Shown here: positions 44,065-52,555 of the stretch, one piece after another
Position numbering within the stretch: the first letter of the stretch is position 1
Layout: the number at the start of each line of letters is the position of its first letter
Assembly (NCBI RefSeq): GCF_002899825.2
Contig: NZ_PPED02000006.1
Location: 124,001 to 188,000 of the forward strand
DNA from: Chryseobacterium phosphatilyticum
Lineage (GTDB): Bacteria > Bacteroidota > Bacteroidia > Flavobacteriales > Weeksellaceae
Length of the DNA stretch: 64,000 nucleotides
Reading direction: 5' to 3'
The notes under the pieces: generated by a model
What the model was told of the DNA's origin: nothing
Databases searched by the model: none
Seen by the model: the letters and a program-made list of their open reading frames with translations, nothing else
Made by a program: the position numbers and the translations under genes

Positions 44065-44559
44065 ATGACAAACGAATTTGTATTAGAAGCAATCACAAGA
44101 GAATTTCCGGAATCTGTTATCTCCAGTTCAGAACCTTATGGGATGCTGACGATTGAGGTGAAGAAAGAAGATATGAAAAAGATCATTCATTATCTTAAAG
44201 ATTCATCTCTGGAAATCAAATTCCTTACAGATATCTGTGGAATCCACTATCCTGAATTCCCGGAAAAGGAAATTGGGGTTGTATACCATTTACAAAACAT
44301 GATGACTAATTTCAGATTACGTCTGAAAATCTTTATGTCAAGAGAAAATATTGAAGTAGATTCTCTCGTTGATCTATATGCCGGGGCCAACTGGATGGAA
44401 AGAGAAACCTATGACTTTTATGGGATTAAGTTTAAAGGACACCCGGATCTCAGACCTATTTTAAATATGGAAGATCTTGGATACCACCCAATGTTGAAGG
44501 AATATCGCCTTGAAGACGGTACAAGAACAGACAAGGATGATCAAATGTTCGGAAGATAA
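44065..44559 (+). CDS. nuoC: NADH-quinone oxidoreductase subunit C
   Basis: 164 residues with the 30-kDa-subunit signature in WMERETYDFYGIKFKGHPDLR. Not fused to NuoD, unlike in E. coli. Peripheral-arm subunit contacting NuoB and NuoD. Confidence 0.95.
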   Translation: MTNEFVLEAITREFPESVISSSEPYGMLTIEVKKEDMKKIIHYLKDSSLEIKFLTDICGIHYPEFPEKEIGVVYHLQNMMTNFRLRLKIFMSRENIEVDSLVDLYAGANWMERETYDFYGIKFKGHPDLRPILNMEDLGYHPMLKEYRLEDGTRTDKDDQMFGR

Positions 44560-44562
44560 AAA

Positions 44563-44618
44563 GCGAATGGCCAATGGCGGCTAGCCAATAAGCCAGAAGC
44601 AAATAGCTAAAAGCAATC
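44563..44618. repeat. Degenerate AGCCAATA/AGC-word repeat between nuoC and nuoD
   Basis: Variants of the word GCCAAT/AGCCA/AGCAAATAGC recur through nearly the whole 62-bp spacer (GGCCAATGGCGG, AGCCAATAAGCC, AGAAGCAAATAGC). Confidence 0.5.
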
Positions 44619-44621
44619 ATT

Positions 44622-45845
44622 ATGAAAGATAACTCATTATCTAATATACTAAACCAGTACGAAAGTAAGGAACAGATTGACGGACAATTATACACCCTCA
44701 ATTTAGGACCTACCCACCCTGCGACTCACGGGATTTTTCAAAACATCTTAACAATGGATGGTGAGAGAATTCTTCACGCTGAGCAAACAGTAGGATACAT
44801 CCACAGAGCATTTGAGAAAATTTCTGAAAGAAGAAACTACTCTCAGATCACTACCCTTACTGACCGTATGAATTACTGTTCTGCACCCATCAACAATTTA
44901 GGTTGGCACATGACAGTAGAGAAACTAATCGGCGTAGAAGTTCCAAAACGTGTAGACTATATGCGTGTTATCCTAATGGAATTGGCTAGAATTGGTGACC
45001 ACCTTATCTGTAACGGGGTAACCGGAATGGACTCAGGAGCAATTACAGGTCTTACCTATATGTTCATCGAAAGAGAACGTATTTATGATATGTATGAGCA
45101 GATCTGTGGAGCAAGGATGACTACCAATATGGGAAGAATCGGAGGATTCGAAAGAGATTTCACACCTAAGTTTCATGAGTTATTGAAAGATTTCTTAAAA
45201 ACTTTCCCACCAAGATTCAAAGAATTCTGTACATTATTGGAAAGAAACAGAATTTTCATGGACAGAACCATCGGTACAGGAGCTATTTCTGCCGAAAGAG
45301 CTTTAAGCTACGGATTCACAGGCCCGAACCTACGTGCAGCAGGAGTAGATTACGATGTAAGAGTTGCACAGCCATATTCATCATACGAAGATTTCGACTT
45401 TATTATTCCTGTAGGAACTTCAGGAGATACTTACGACCGTTTCATGGTTCGTCAACAGGAAATCTGGGAATCAATCAAAATTATCAAACAAGCATACGAA
45501 AATCTTCCGGAAGGACCATTCCATGCGGATGTTCCTGATTTCTATCTTCCTGAAAAGGCAGATGTATATCAAAAAATGGAAGCATTAATTTACCATTTCA
45601 AAATTGTAATGGGAGAAACCGATGTACCTAAAGGAGAAGTGTACCATGCGGTAGAAGGTGGAAACGGAGAATTAGGTTTCTATCTTGTGAGTGACGGAGG
45701 AAGAAGTCCTTACAGACTTCACTTCAGAAGACCTTGTTTCATCTACTATCAGGCCTACCCCGAAATGATTACAGGTTCTGTGATCTCGGATGCCATTGTA
45801 ACGATGTGTAGTATGAATATTATTGCGGGAGAATTAGACGCATAA
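44622..45845 (+). CDS. nuoD: NADH-quinone oxidoreductase subunit D
   Basis: 407 residues, 49-kDa subunit. It shows NLGPTHPATHGI (quinone-site His pair), YIHRAFEKI, TDRMNYCS and C-terminal DGGRSPYRLHFRRPCF. With NuoB it forms the quinone pocket. Full length. Confidence 0.97.
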   Translation: MKDNSLSNILNQYESKEQIDGQLYTLNLGPTHPATHGIFQNILTMDGERILHAEQTVGYIHRAFEKISERRNYSQITTLTDRMNYCSAPINNLGWHMTVEKLIGVEVPKRVDYMRVILMELARIGDHLICNGVTGMDSGAITGLTYMFIERERIYDMYEQICGARMTTNMGRIGGFERDFTPKFHELLKDFLKTFPPRFKEFCTLLERNRIFMDRTIGTGAISAERALSYGFTGPNLRAAGVDYDVRVAQPYSSYEDFDFIIPVGTSGDTYDRFMVRQQEIWESIKIIKQAYENLPEGPFHADVPDFYLPEKADVYQKMEALIYHFKIVMGETDVPKGEVYHAVEGGNGELGFYLVSDGGRSPYRLHFRRPCFIYYQAYPEMITGSVISDAIVTMCSMNIIAGELDA

Positions 45846-45852
45846 AAAAAAG

Positions 45853-45947
45853 AAGATGTCAGACGTCAGATTTCAGATGTTAGACTCTTCGCTTTATATA
45901 AAAATTTAAAATCTGATGTCTGAAATCTGGCATCTGAAATCTTAGAT
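45853..45947. repeat. Imperfect long inverted repeat of ATCTGAAATCTG words between nuoD and nuoE
   Basis: The left arm contains AGATTTCAGATG (45868-45879) and the right arm the exact reverse complement CATCTGAAATCT (45931-45942). Further related words (GATGTCAGACGTCAG, CTGATGTCTG) extend each arm to about 30 bp around a 30-bp loop. It would form a large hairpin in the nuo mRNA. Confidence 0.65.
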
Positions 45948-45952
45948 AAAAA

Positions 45953-46462
45953 ATGAGCGAAACAATAGCTTTTAAACCGGAAAGTTTAGCACAGGTACAT
46001 AAAATTATCGCAAGATATCCTGAAGGAAGACAGAAATCTGCTCTTCTTCCTGTACTTCACCTGGCACAAAAAGAATTCGGAGGGTGGTTAGATGTTCCTG
46101 TGATGGATTATGTTGCCGGACTATTAAGTATCAAACCGATCGAAGTATATGAAGTGGCTACTTTCTATACCATGTTTAACATGAAGCCTGTTGGTAAGTA
46201 TGTTTTGGAAGTTTGCAGAACCGGACCTTGTATGGTATGTGGAAGCGAAAAAATTCTTGATCATATCAGAACCAAACTGAACATTAAGGATGGCGAAACT
46301 ACTGAAGATGGAATGTTTACCTTAAAGCCTGCTGAATGTCTTGGAGCATGCGGATATGCACCCATGTTGCAGCTTGGAAAATTCTTTCATGAAAATTTAA
46401 CGATAGAAAAAGTAGATGAAATCCTTGATCTTTGCAGACAAGGACAAATTGCTTTAGACTAA
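45953..46462 (+). CDS. nuoE: NADH-quinone oxidoreductase subunit E ([2Fe-2S])
   Basis: 169 residues, thioredoxin-like fold. Cluster ligands lie in CRTGPCMVCG and CLGACGYAPM. It belongs to the NADH-dehydrogenase module with NuoF and NuoG. Confidence 0.96.
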   Translation: MSETIAFKPESLAQVHKIIARYPEGRQKSALLPVLHLAQKEFGGWLDVPVMDYVAGLLSIKPIEVYEVATFYTMFNMKPVGKYVLEVCRTGPCMVCGSEKILDHIRTKLNIKDGETTEDGMFTLKPAECLGACGYAPMLQLGKFFHENLTIEKVDEILDLCRQGQIALD

Positions 46463-46485
46463 ATAAATTTTAATAAATTAAAATA

Positions 46486-46527
46486 GCCTTAAGCTAGAAG
46501 CCACAAGCCAATAGCCAACCGCTAAAA
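46486..46527. repeat. AGCCA/AGCTA-word repeat between nuoE and nuoF
   Basis: A run of related words (AGCTAGAAGCC, ACAAGCC, AATAGCC, AACCGCTAAAAGC) of the same style as in the nuoC-nuoD spacer. Confidence 0.45.
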
Positions 46528-46539
46528 GCATAATAAACA

Positions 46540-47898
46540 ATGAGTAAAAAACTTTTACTTAAAGACGCACATATAGAAGGTATTCGCTACTTTGAAACGT
46601 ACCGCAAACAGGGAGGTTACACTGCAGCAGAGAAAGCCTTGAAAATGACTCCTGACGAAATTCTTGAAGAAGTAAAAACTTCAGGATTAAGAGGTCGTGG
46701 TGGAGCAGGATTCCCTACTGGGATGAAATGGAGCTTTTTGGCAAAACCGGAAGGCGTTCCAAGACACCTTGTTGTCAATGCAGATGAATCTGAGCCGGGA
46801 ACATTCAAGGACAGATATTTGATGGAATTCCTTCCTCACCTATTGATAGAAGGAATGCTAATTTCATCTTACTGTTTAGGTTCCAATGTTTCTTATATCT
46901 ACATCCGTGGAGAATATTCATGGATCCCGGATATTCTGGAGGAAGCAATTGAAGAAGCTAAAGCAGCAGGATTTTTAGGTAAAAATATTTTAGGAACAGG
47001 TTTCGATCTTGAAATCTATGTACAGAGAGGTGGCGGAGCATATATCTGTGGTGAAGAAACTGCATTGCTTGAATCCCTTGAAGGAAAAAGAGGTAACCCA
47101 AGATTAAAACCACCATTCCCGGCTGTAAAAGGTCTTTGGGAAAGGCCAACAGTAGTAAACAACGTTGAATCTATTGCCGCAATTGTTCCAATCATTGATA
47201 TTACAGGTGCTGAATATGCCAAAATTGGTGTAGGTAGATCTACAGGTACGAAATTGATTTCTGCTTGTGGAAATATCAACAAACCGGGTGTATACGAAAT
47301 TGATATGACGATCACGGTAGAAGAATTCATCTACTCTGATGAATACTGTGGGGGTATTAAAGACGGAAAAAAATTAAAGGCTTGTATTCCTGGAGGAAGT
47401 TCTGTTCCGATTGTTCCGGCTAACTTATTGCTGAGAACCGTGAACGGAGAGCCGCGATATATGAACTATGAATCATTGGCTGATGGTGGTTTTGCTACCG
47501 GAACAATGATGGGTTCAGGAGGTTTCATTGTTTTGGATGAAGACCAATGTATCGTAGAACACACCATGACGTTGGCGAGATTTTATCACCATGAAAGTTG
47601 TGGACAATGTACTCCTTGCCGTGAAGGAACGGGATGGATGCACAAGATTTTAAAGAAAATCGAGAAAGGAGAAGGAAAAATGGAAGATATCGATCTACTT
47701 TGGGATATCCAGAGAAAAATCGAAGGAAACACCATCTGTCCATTAGGAGATGCAGCAGCCTGGCCGGTTGCAGCAGCTATACGTCACTTCAGAGATGAAT
47801 TTGAGTGGCATGTAAAAAATCCTGAGTTATCTCAGACTCAAAACTATGGATTGGCACATTATGCAGATCCTATTCCAGCTGTTGAAAAAAATGCTTAG
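46540..47898 (+). CDS. nuoF: NADH-quinone oxidoreductase subunit F (NADH and FMN binding)
   Basis: 452 residues. The nucleotide/FMN site shows GLRGRGGAGFPTG and GAYICGEETALLESLEG; the N3 [4Fe-4S] cluster motif is ESCGQCTPCREG. It accepts electrons from NADH. The stop overlaps tightly with the next gene: TAG, one base, then ATG. Confidence 0.97.
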   Translation: MSKKLLLKDAHIEGIRYFETYRKQGGYTAAEKALKMTPDEILEEVKTSGLRGRGGAGFPTGMKWSFLAKPEGVPRHLVVNADESEPGTFKDRYLMEFLPHLLIEGMLISSYCLGSNVSYIYIRGEYSWIPDILEEAIEEAKAAGFLGKNILGTGFDLEIYVQRGGGAYICGEETALLESLEGKRGNPRLKPPFPAVKGLWERPTVVNNVESIAAIVPIIDITGAEYAKIGVGRSTGTKLISACGNINKPGVYEIDMTITVEEFIYSDEYCGGIKDGKKLKACIPGGSSVPIVPANLLLRTVNGEPRYMNYESLADGGFATGTMMGSGGFIVLDEDQCIVEHTMTLARFYHHESCGQCTPCREGTGWMHKILKKIEKGEGKMEDIDLLWDIQRKIEGNTICPLGDAAAWPVAAAIRHFRDEFEWHVKNPELSQTQNYGLAHYADPIPAVEKNA

Positions 47899-47899
47899 A

Positions 47900-48811
47900 A
47901 TGAAAAAATTATTGGTAGTCGGCTTAATGATGTCAAATTTTGTATTTGCACAGAACACGAAAAATGATACTGTACAATACAATAGATCTGTTGAAGAGGA
48001 TTTAGCATATGTAAGTAGTGAAAAGCAGGAGATTAAGGCTGCAAAAAAGGAAAAGCCTTTACCATTAAGTAAAAAAGGTCAGGTCTTTCTTTTCTATGGA
48101 TGGAACAGAGCTGCCTATAGTAATTCTGACATCCATTTTTCAGGAAACGGTTACGATTTCCAATTGAATAATGTAACAGCGCAAGACAGACCTACAAAGT
48201 TTGGTATCGTCTATTTTGATCCGAGTTGGTTCACCGTAACACAATATAATTTCAGAATAGGATATTTTATTAAAGATAATTTAGCGCTGGTACTTGGTAT
48301 AGATCATATGAAATATGTGATGGATCAGAACCAGACCGTTGGATTCAAAGGTCATATTTCAGATCCTCAGTATGCAGGAATGGTAGAGAACGGGCAGGTG
48401 AATTTAGCAGATGAAAAATTCCTTACTTTCGAGCATACAGACGGATTGAATTATGAAAATCTGGGTCTTGAAAAATACAAGAATCTTGTTCATAAAAAAA
48501 ATATAGATTTAGTATGGTCTTACGGAGCCGGGATCGGATTTATGTTTCCGAAAAGTAACGTAAAGCTTTTTGGAAATGAAAGAAGTGATCGTTTTCACGT
48601 TGCAGGTTTAGGAACCGATATCAGATCCAGTCTTAACCTGGTTTTTTGGAAAAACTGGATGATCAGAGTAGAAGGAAAAGCCGGTTATATTAATATGTGG
48701 GATATTAAAACCACATTAAACAATAAACCAGATAAAGCACGCCAGGATTTTGTTTTCGGACAAGTTCTAGCAGGAGTGGGATATACATTTAATACGAAAA
48801 AATATAAATAA
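47900..48811 (+). CDS. Outer-membrane beta-barrel-type protein inserted in the nuo operon
   Basis: 303 residues from the ATG at 47900, one base after the nuoF stop (frames to 47846 would overlap nuoF). Signal peptide MKKLLVVGLMMSNFVFAQ, then alternating polar/hydrophobic strands with many aromatic residues and a C-terminal strand GQVLAGVGYTFNTKKYK, as in small outer-membrane barrels. No complex I homology. Function unknown; transcription with nuo is certain from spacing, a functional link is not. Confidence 0.82.
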   Translation: MKKLLVVGLMMSNFVFAQNTKNDTVQYNRSVEEDLAYVSSEKQEIKAAKKEKPLPLSKKGQVFLFYGWNRAAYSNSDIHFSGNGYDFQLNNVTAQDRPTKFGIVYFDPSWFTVTQYNFRIGYFIKDNLALVLGIDHMKYVMDQNQTVGFKGHISDPQYAGMVENGQVNLADEKFLTFEHTDGLNYENLGLEKYKNLVHKKNIDLVWSYGAGIGFMFPKSNVKLFGNERSDRFHVAGLGTDIRSSLNLVFWKNWMIRVEGKAGYINMWDIKTTLNNKPDKARQDFVFGQVLAGVGYTFNTKKYK

Positions 48812-48852
48812 CAAAGCCTATTGCTTAATGCATAAAGCTTAAAGCATATAAT

Positions 48853-49851
48853 ATGAGCGAAGAAGTTAAAAAATTCAAAATAACTATAGACGGTCAGACT
48901 ACCGAAGTTATGCCTGGTACTTCTATTTTGGAAGCAGCAAGACAGATCGGTGGTAAATCTGTACCTCCTGCAATGTGTTACTACAGTAAATTAGAAACCA
49001 GTGGAGGAAGATGCAGAACATGTCTTGTAGAAGTTTCTAAAGGATCTGAAGCTGATCCGCGTCCTATGCCGAAGTTAGTAGCCAGCTGCAGAACAAATGT
49101 GATGGATGGGATGGAAGTAAAAAACCTTACTTCGGAGAAAGCTCAGGAAGGAAGAAAGGCGGTTACCGAATTCTTACTGGTCAATCATCCACTAGACTGC
49201 CCTGTTTGTGATCAGGCTGGTGAATGCCATCTTCAGGATCTTGGCTACGAACACGGAAACCTTGAGACAAGAACAGAATTCGAAAGAAATACTTACGAAG
49301 CTGATGATCTTGGACCGAACATCAAACTGAATATGAACCGTTGTATTCTTTGTGCAAGATGTGTATTAGCAGCAAACCAATTAACAGGTGAAAGAGAGCA
49401 CGGTATCCTTTTCAGAGGAGATCATGCTGAGATTTCAACGTATTTAAATAAAGCTTTAGACAATGATTTTATCGGAAACGTTATCGACGTTTGTCCGGTA
49501 GGAGCATTAACAGACAGAACTTCCCGTTTTGCAAGCAGAGTATGGTTCACAAAACCAATGAATGCTACTTGTAAATGTGATAAATGCTCAGGAAAAGCTG
49601 TAGTCTGGATGAAAGGTGATGAGATTGTAAGGGTAACTGCAAGAAAAGACCAGTGGGGTGAAGTAGAAGAATTCATCTGTGATACATGCCGTTTTGAAAG
49701 AAAAGTTTTATCAGACTGGAACATCGAGGGTCCTAGACATATCGACAGACACTCTGTTATTTCATTGAACCACTACGAAAAGCCTAAAGATGAGCTAAGA
49801 GTTCTGGACAATCCTATGGCTAAAGAAATCAGTGAAAAAGACGAAAAATAA
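48853..49851 (+). CDS. nuoG: NADH-quinone oxidoreductase subunit G, short form
   Basis: 332 residues. It has an N-terminal [2Fe-2S] ferredoxin domain (CYYSKLETSGGRCRTCLVEV, given as CRTCLVEV and MCYYSK), CPVCDQAGECHLQD for the His-Cys cluster, CILCARCV and CPVGALTD for a [4Fe-4S] cluster, and a zinc-ribbon-like CKCDKCSG...CDTCRFERK. The large molybdopterin-like C-terminal domain of E. coli NuoG (about 900 residues) is absent, as commonly found in Flavobacteriia. Confidence 0.95.
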   Translation: MSEEVKKFKITIDGQTTEVMPGTSILEAARQIGGKSVPPAMCYYSKLETSGGRCRTCLVEVSKGSEADPRPMPKLVASCRTNVMDGMEVKNLTSEKAQEGRKAVTEFLLVNHPLDCPVCDQAGECHLQDLGYEHGNLETRTEFERNTYEADDLGPNIKLNMNRCILCARCVLAANQLTGEREHGILFRGDHAEISTYLNKALDNDFIGNVIDVCPVGALTDRTSRFASRVWFTKPMNATCKCDKCSGKAVVWMKGDEIVRVTARKDQWGEVEEFICDTCRFERKVLSDWNIEGPRHIDRHSVISLNHYEKPKDELRVLDNPMAKEISEKDEK

Positions 49852-49861
49852 TTTTAATAAA

Positions 49862-49933
49862 GACAATTAGATTTCAGACACAAGACATCAGACTTAACCT
49901 CATATCTAGTATCTGACATCTCACATCTAAAAA
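49862..49933. repeat. ATCTGACATCT-word repeat between nuoG and nuoH
   Basis: Words such as AGATTTCAGACA, AGACATCAGACT, ATCTAGTATCTGACATC and TCACATCTAAAAATC repeat with inversion, the same word family as in the nuoD-nuoE spacer. Confidence 0.5.
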
Positions 49934-49948
49934 TCTTTACAATAAAAA

Positions 49949-51013
49949 ATGGATTTACTTACATTTAAACTTATACTTGTATTAGCACTTTTCCTGCTAT
50001 CGTTAACGATTGCAGCCTACTCTACCTGGGCAGAAAGAAAAGTTGCCTCTATCATGCAGGATAGAATCGGACCTAACAGAGCTGGACCTTTCGGATTACT
50101 GCAACCTCTTGCTGACGGTGGAAAATTCTTCTTTAAAGAAGACTTCACACCTGCCAATGCTGAAAGATTCCTTTTTGTATTGGGGCCAGCTTTAGTAATG
50201 TTTATTTCATTGATCACAGGAGCTGTTATTCCCTGGGGTAAAAGTTTAAATATTGCAGGTACATCTTTTGATCTTCAGGTTGCTAACATCGATGTTGGGG
50301 TCCTTTTCATTATAGGAATGGCTTCAATCGGGGTATATGGAATCATGATCGGGGGTTGGGCTTCGAACAACAAATACTCATTATTAGGTGCTATCCGTGC
50401 TTCTTCTCAGATGATTTCTTATGAATTGGCAATGGGATTGGCGCTTCTTTCTATCATCATGATGGCTGGAAGTTTAGATTTAAAAGTAATTACTGAAAAC
50501 CAGACTCACGGAAAACTATGGGGAATCATTCCCTGGGTTTCCGGTATGAACTGGAACATTTTCTATCAGCCGGTTGCTTTCCTTGTTTTCTTTGTAGCAG
50601 CTTTAGCAGAAACCAACAGACACCCGTTCGATTTACCAGAGTGTGAATCTGAATTGGTAACAGGATATTCTACGGAATACTCTTCCATGAAATTGGGATT
50701 ATATATGTTCGGGGAATACGTGAACATGTTTATTTCTAATGCTTTCATGGTTGTTCTTTTCTTCGGAGGATATAATTATCCTGGTATTGAGTGGGTAACT
50801 CAGAACTGGGGTGAAAATACTGCAGGCATCTTGAGTATCGTAGCATTTTTAACGAAAACGGTAATCGGAATTTTGATCTTCATGTGGATCAGATGGACGC
50901 TTCCAAGATTCAGATATGACCAGTTAATGCACTTAGGATGGAAAACATTAATCCCAATGGCATTGGTAAATCTATTGATTACAGGAGCTGTAATTTTAGC
51001 ATTCGCCAACTAA
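49949..51013 (+). CDS. nuoH: NADH-quinone oxidoreductase subunit H
   Basis: 354 residues, about eight membrane helices. Conserved loops include ERKVASIMQDRIGPNRAGPFG and AETNRHPFDLPECESELVTGY. It links the quinone site to the proton-pumping arm. Confidence 0.97.
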   Translation: MDLLTFKLILVLALFLLSLTIAAYSTWAERKVASIMQDRIGPNRAGPFGLLQPLADGGKFFFKEDFTPANAERFLFVLGPALVMFISLITGAVIPWGKSLNIAGTSFDLQVANIDVGVLFIIGMASIGVYGIMIGGWASNNKYSLLGAIRASSQMISYELAMGLALLSIIMMAGSLDLKVITENQTHGKLWGIIPWVSGMNWNIFYQPVAFLVFFVAALAETNRHPFDLPECESELVTGYSTEYSSMKLGLYMFGEYVNMFISNAFMVVLFFGGYNYPGIEWVTQNWGENTAGILSIVAFLTKTVIGILIFMWIRWTLPRFRYDQLMHLGWKTLIPMALVNLLITGAVILAFAN

Positions 51014-51079
51014 GAAAATTTGAAAATGAGCTGATTTGAAAATTTGAAATGAAATCAAAGTTTTATCTTTAGCCTATCA

Positions 51080-51157
51080 TATTCAATCATCAATATTAAA
51101 TAATTAAGATAGCAGACAAGATTAGTCTAAAATCTGGTGTCTAACATCTAATATCTA
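51080..51157. repeat. Word-repeat spacer between nuoH and nuoI
   Basis: The 151-bp spacer carries GAAAATTTGAAAAT/GATTTGAAAATTTGAAAT near its start and AAATCTGGTGTCTAACATCTAATATCT near its end (shown as AAATCTGGTGTC and AACATCTAATATC), again low-complexity word repeats. Confidence 0.45.
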
Positions 51158-51164
51158 TAATTAA

Positions 51165-51722
51165 ATGAAACTTACAAACAGATCAAAAGTTGTTTCCAAT
51201 AAAGAAATGACCCTTGCTGAAAAAATCTACCTTCCTGCAATCTTTACAGGAATGGGGATTACATTTAAGCATGCTGTAAGAACCGTGATAAAGGGTGCTC
51301 CCGCAGTATATTCGTATCCGGAAGTACAGAAGCCAAGAACGACTATCTGGAGAGGCCAGCACGTTTTGAAAAGAGACGAAGAGGGCAGAGAAAGATGTAC
51401 TGCTTGCGGACTTTGTGCGGTAGCTTGTCCTGCAGAAGCCATTACAATGACTGCTGCTGAAAGAACTAAAGAGGAAAAAGATCTTTACAGAGAAGAAAAA
51501 TATGCCTCAGTATATGAAATCAATATGCTAAGATGTATCTTCTGCGGAATGTGTGAAGAAGCTTGTCCTAAATCTGCAATCTATCTTACTGACAGATTGG
51601 TAGACGTAGAAACCAACAGAGGTTCTTTCATTTATGGAAAAGATAAACTAGTTGAAAAAATAAATGAAAGGATTGACATCACGACAAGACAATCCGAGAA
51701 ACAAAAAAATGCGGTAAAATAA
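51165..51722 (+). CDS. nuoI: NADH-quinone oxidoreductase subunit I (two [4Fe-4S])
   Basis: 185 residues. Two ferredoxin motifs, CTACGLCAVACP and CIFCGMCEEACP, hold clusters N6a and N6b. The last base of its stop is the first base of the nuoJ ATG. Confidence 0.97.
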   Translation: MKLTNRSKVVSNKEMTLAEKIYLPAIFTGMGITFKHAVRTVIKGAPAVYSYPEVQKPRTTIWRGQHVLKRDEEGRERCTACGLCAVACPAEAITMTAAERTKEEKDLYREEKYASVYEINMLRCIFCGMCEEACPKSAIYLTDRLVDVETNRGSFIYGKDKLVEKINERIDITTRQSEKQKNAVK

Positions 51723-52219
51723 TGGATCAGTTTTTATTTTTCTTGGTGGCGTTTTTAGCAGTGGCAAGTGCAGTTTACTTTGTATTTGCAAGAAATCCTT
51801 TATATGCTATTTTGTCATTAATTGTTACGATGTTTTCAATTGCAGGAATGTACATTCTTTTGAATGCACAATTTTTGGCAATTATCCAGATTATAGTGTA
51901 CGCAGGTGCCATCATGGTACTTTTCCTTTATATCTTAATGATGCTTAACCTTAATAAAGCAGACGAAAGTAAGAAGAACAATGTCTTAAAATTTGTTGGA
52001 GTTTTTACCGCGGGTCTTCTTTTGGTTGGAGTATTAGGAGTATTCAGAGGAATAAAAGACAATCACATTGTTGTTGAAAATGTAGACAGAGGGGTTGGTC
52101 TTACAAAAAATCTGGGTAGACTTTTGTTTAATGAATATGTTTTACCGTTTGAGCTTGCTTCCATCCTAATTTTGGCAGGTATTGTAGGCGCGGTATTAAT
52201 CGGTAAAAAAGATTTATAA
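51722..52219 (+). CDS. nuoJ: NADH-quinone oxidoreductase subunit J
   Basis: 165 residues, five membrane helices, with the characteristic NPLYAILSLIVTMFSIAG and IVYAGAIMVLFLYILMM. It overlaps nuoI by one base. Confidence 0.95.
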   Translation: MDQFLFFLVAFLAVASAVYFVFARNPLYAILSLIVTMFSIAGMYILLNAQFLAIIQIIVYAGAIMVLFLYILMMLNLNKADESKKNNVLKFVGVFTAGLLLVGVLGVFRGIKDNHIVVENVDRGVGLTKNLGRLLFNEYVLPFELASILILAGIVGAVLIGKKDL

Positions 52220-52223
52220 AATT

Positions 52224-52553
52224 ATGGGAGAAGTAAATACATTTATACAAAGCATCCCTTTGAACTACTTCATCATCCTTTGTTCAGTATTATTCTGCTT
52301 AGGCGTGATGGGCGTATTGCTTAGAAAAAATGCTATTGTGATTCTGGGCTGTGTAGAGCTTATGCTGAATTCTGTAAACCTTTTGTTAGCAGCATTTTCA
52401 GCGTATAAAGGCAACGGCGACGGACAACTTTTAGTTTTCTTCATTATGGTGGTTGCAGCTGCGGAAGTAGCAGTAGGTTTGGCAATTATTGCTATGCTGT
52501 ATAGAAATACCCGTTCTGTAGATGTTAGTATATTTAATAAATTAAGAGGATAA
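52224..52553 (+). CDS. nuoK: NADH-quinone oxidoreductase subunit K
   Basis: 109 residues, three membrane helices. Conserved Glu residues lie in GCVELMLNSVNLLL and AAAEVAVGLAIIA. Four bases separate it from nuoJ and two from nuoL. Confidence 0.96.
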   Translation: MGEVNTFIQSIPLNYFIILCSVLFCLGVMGVLLRKNAIVILGCVELMLNSVNLLLAAFSAYKGNGDGQLLVFFIMVVAAAEVAVGLAIIAMLYRNTRSVDVSIFNKLRG

Positions 52554-52555
52554 GA

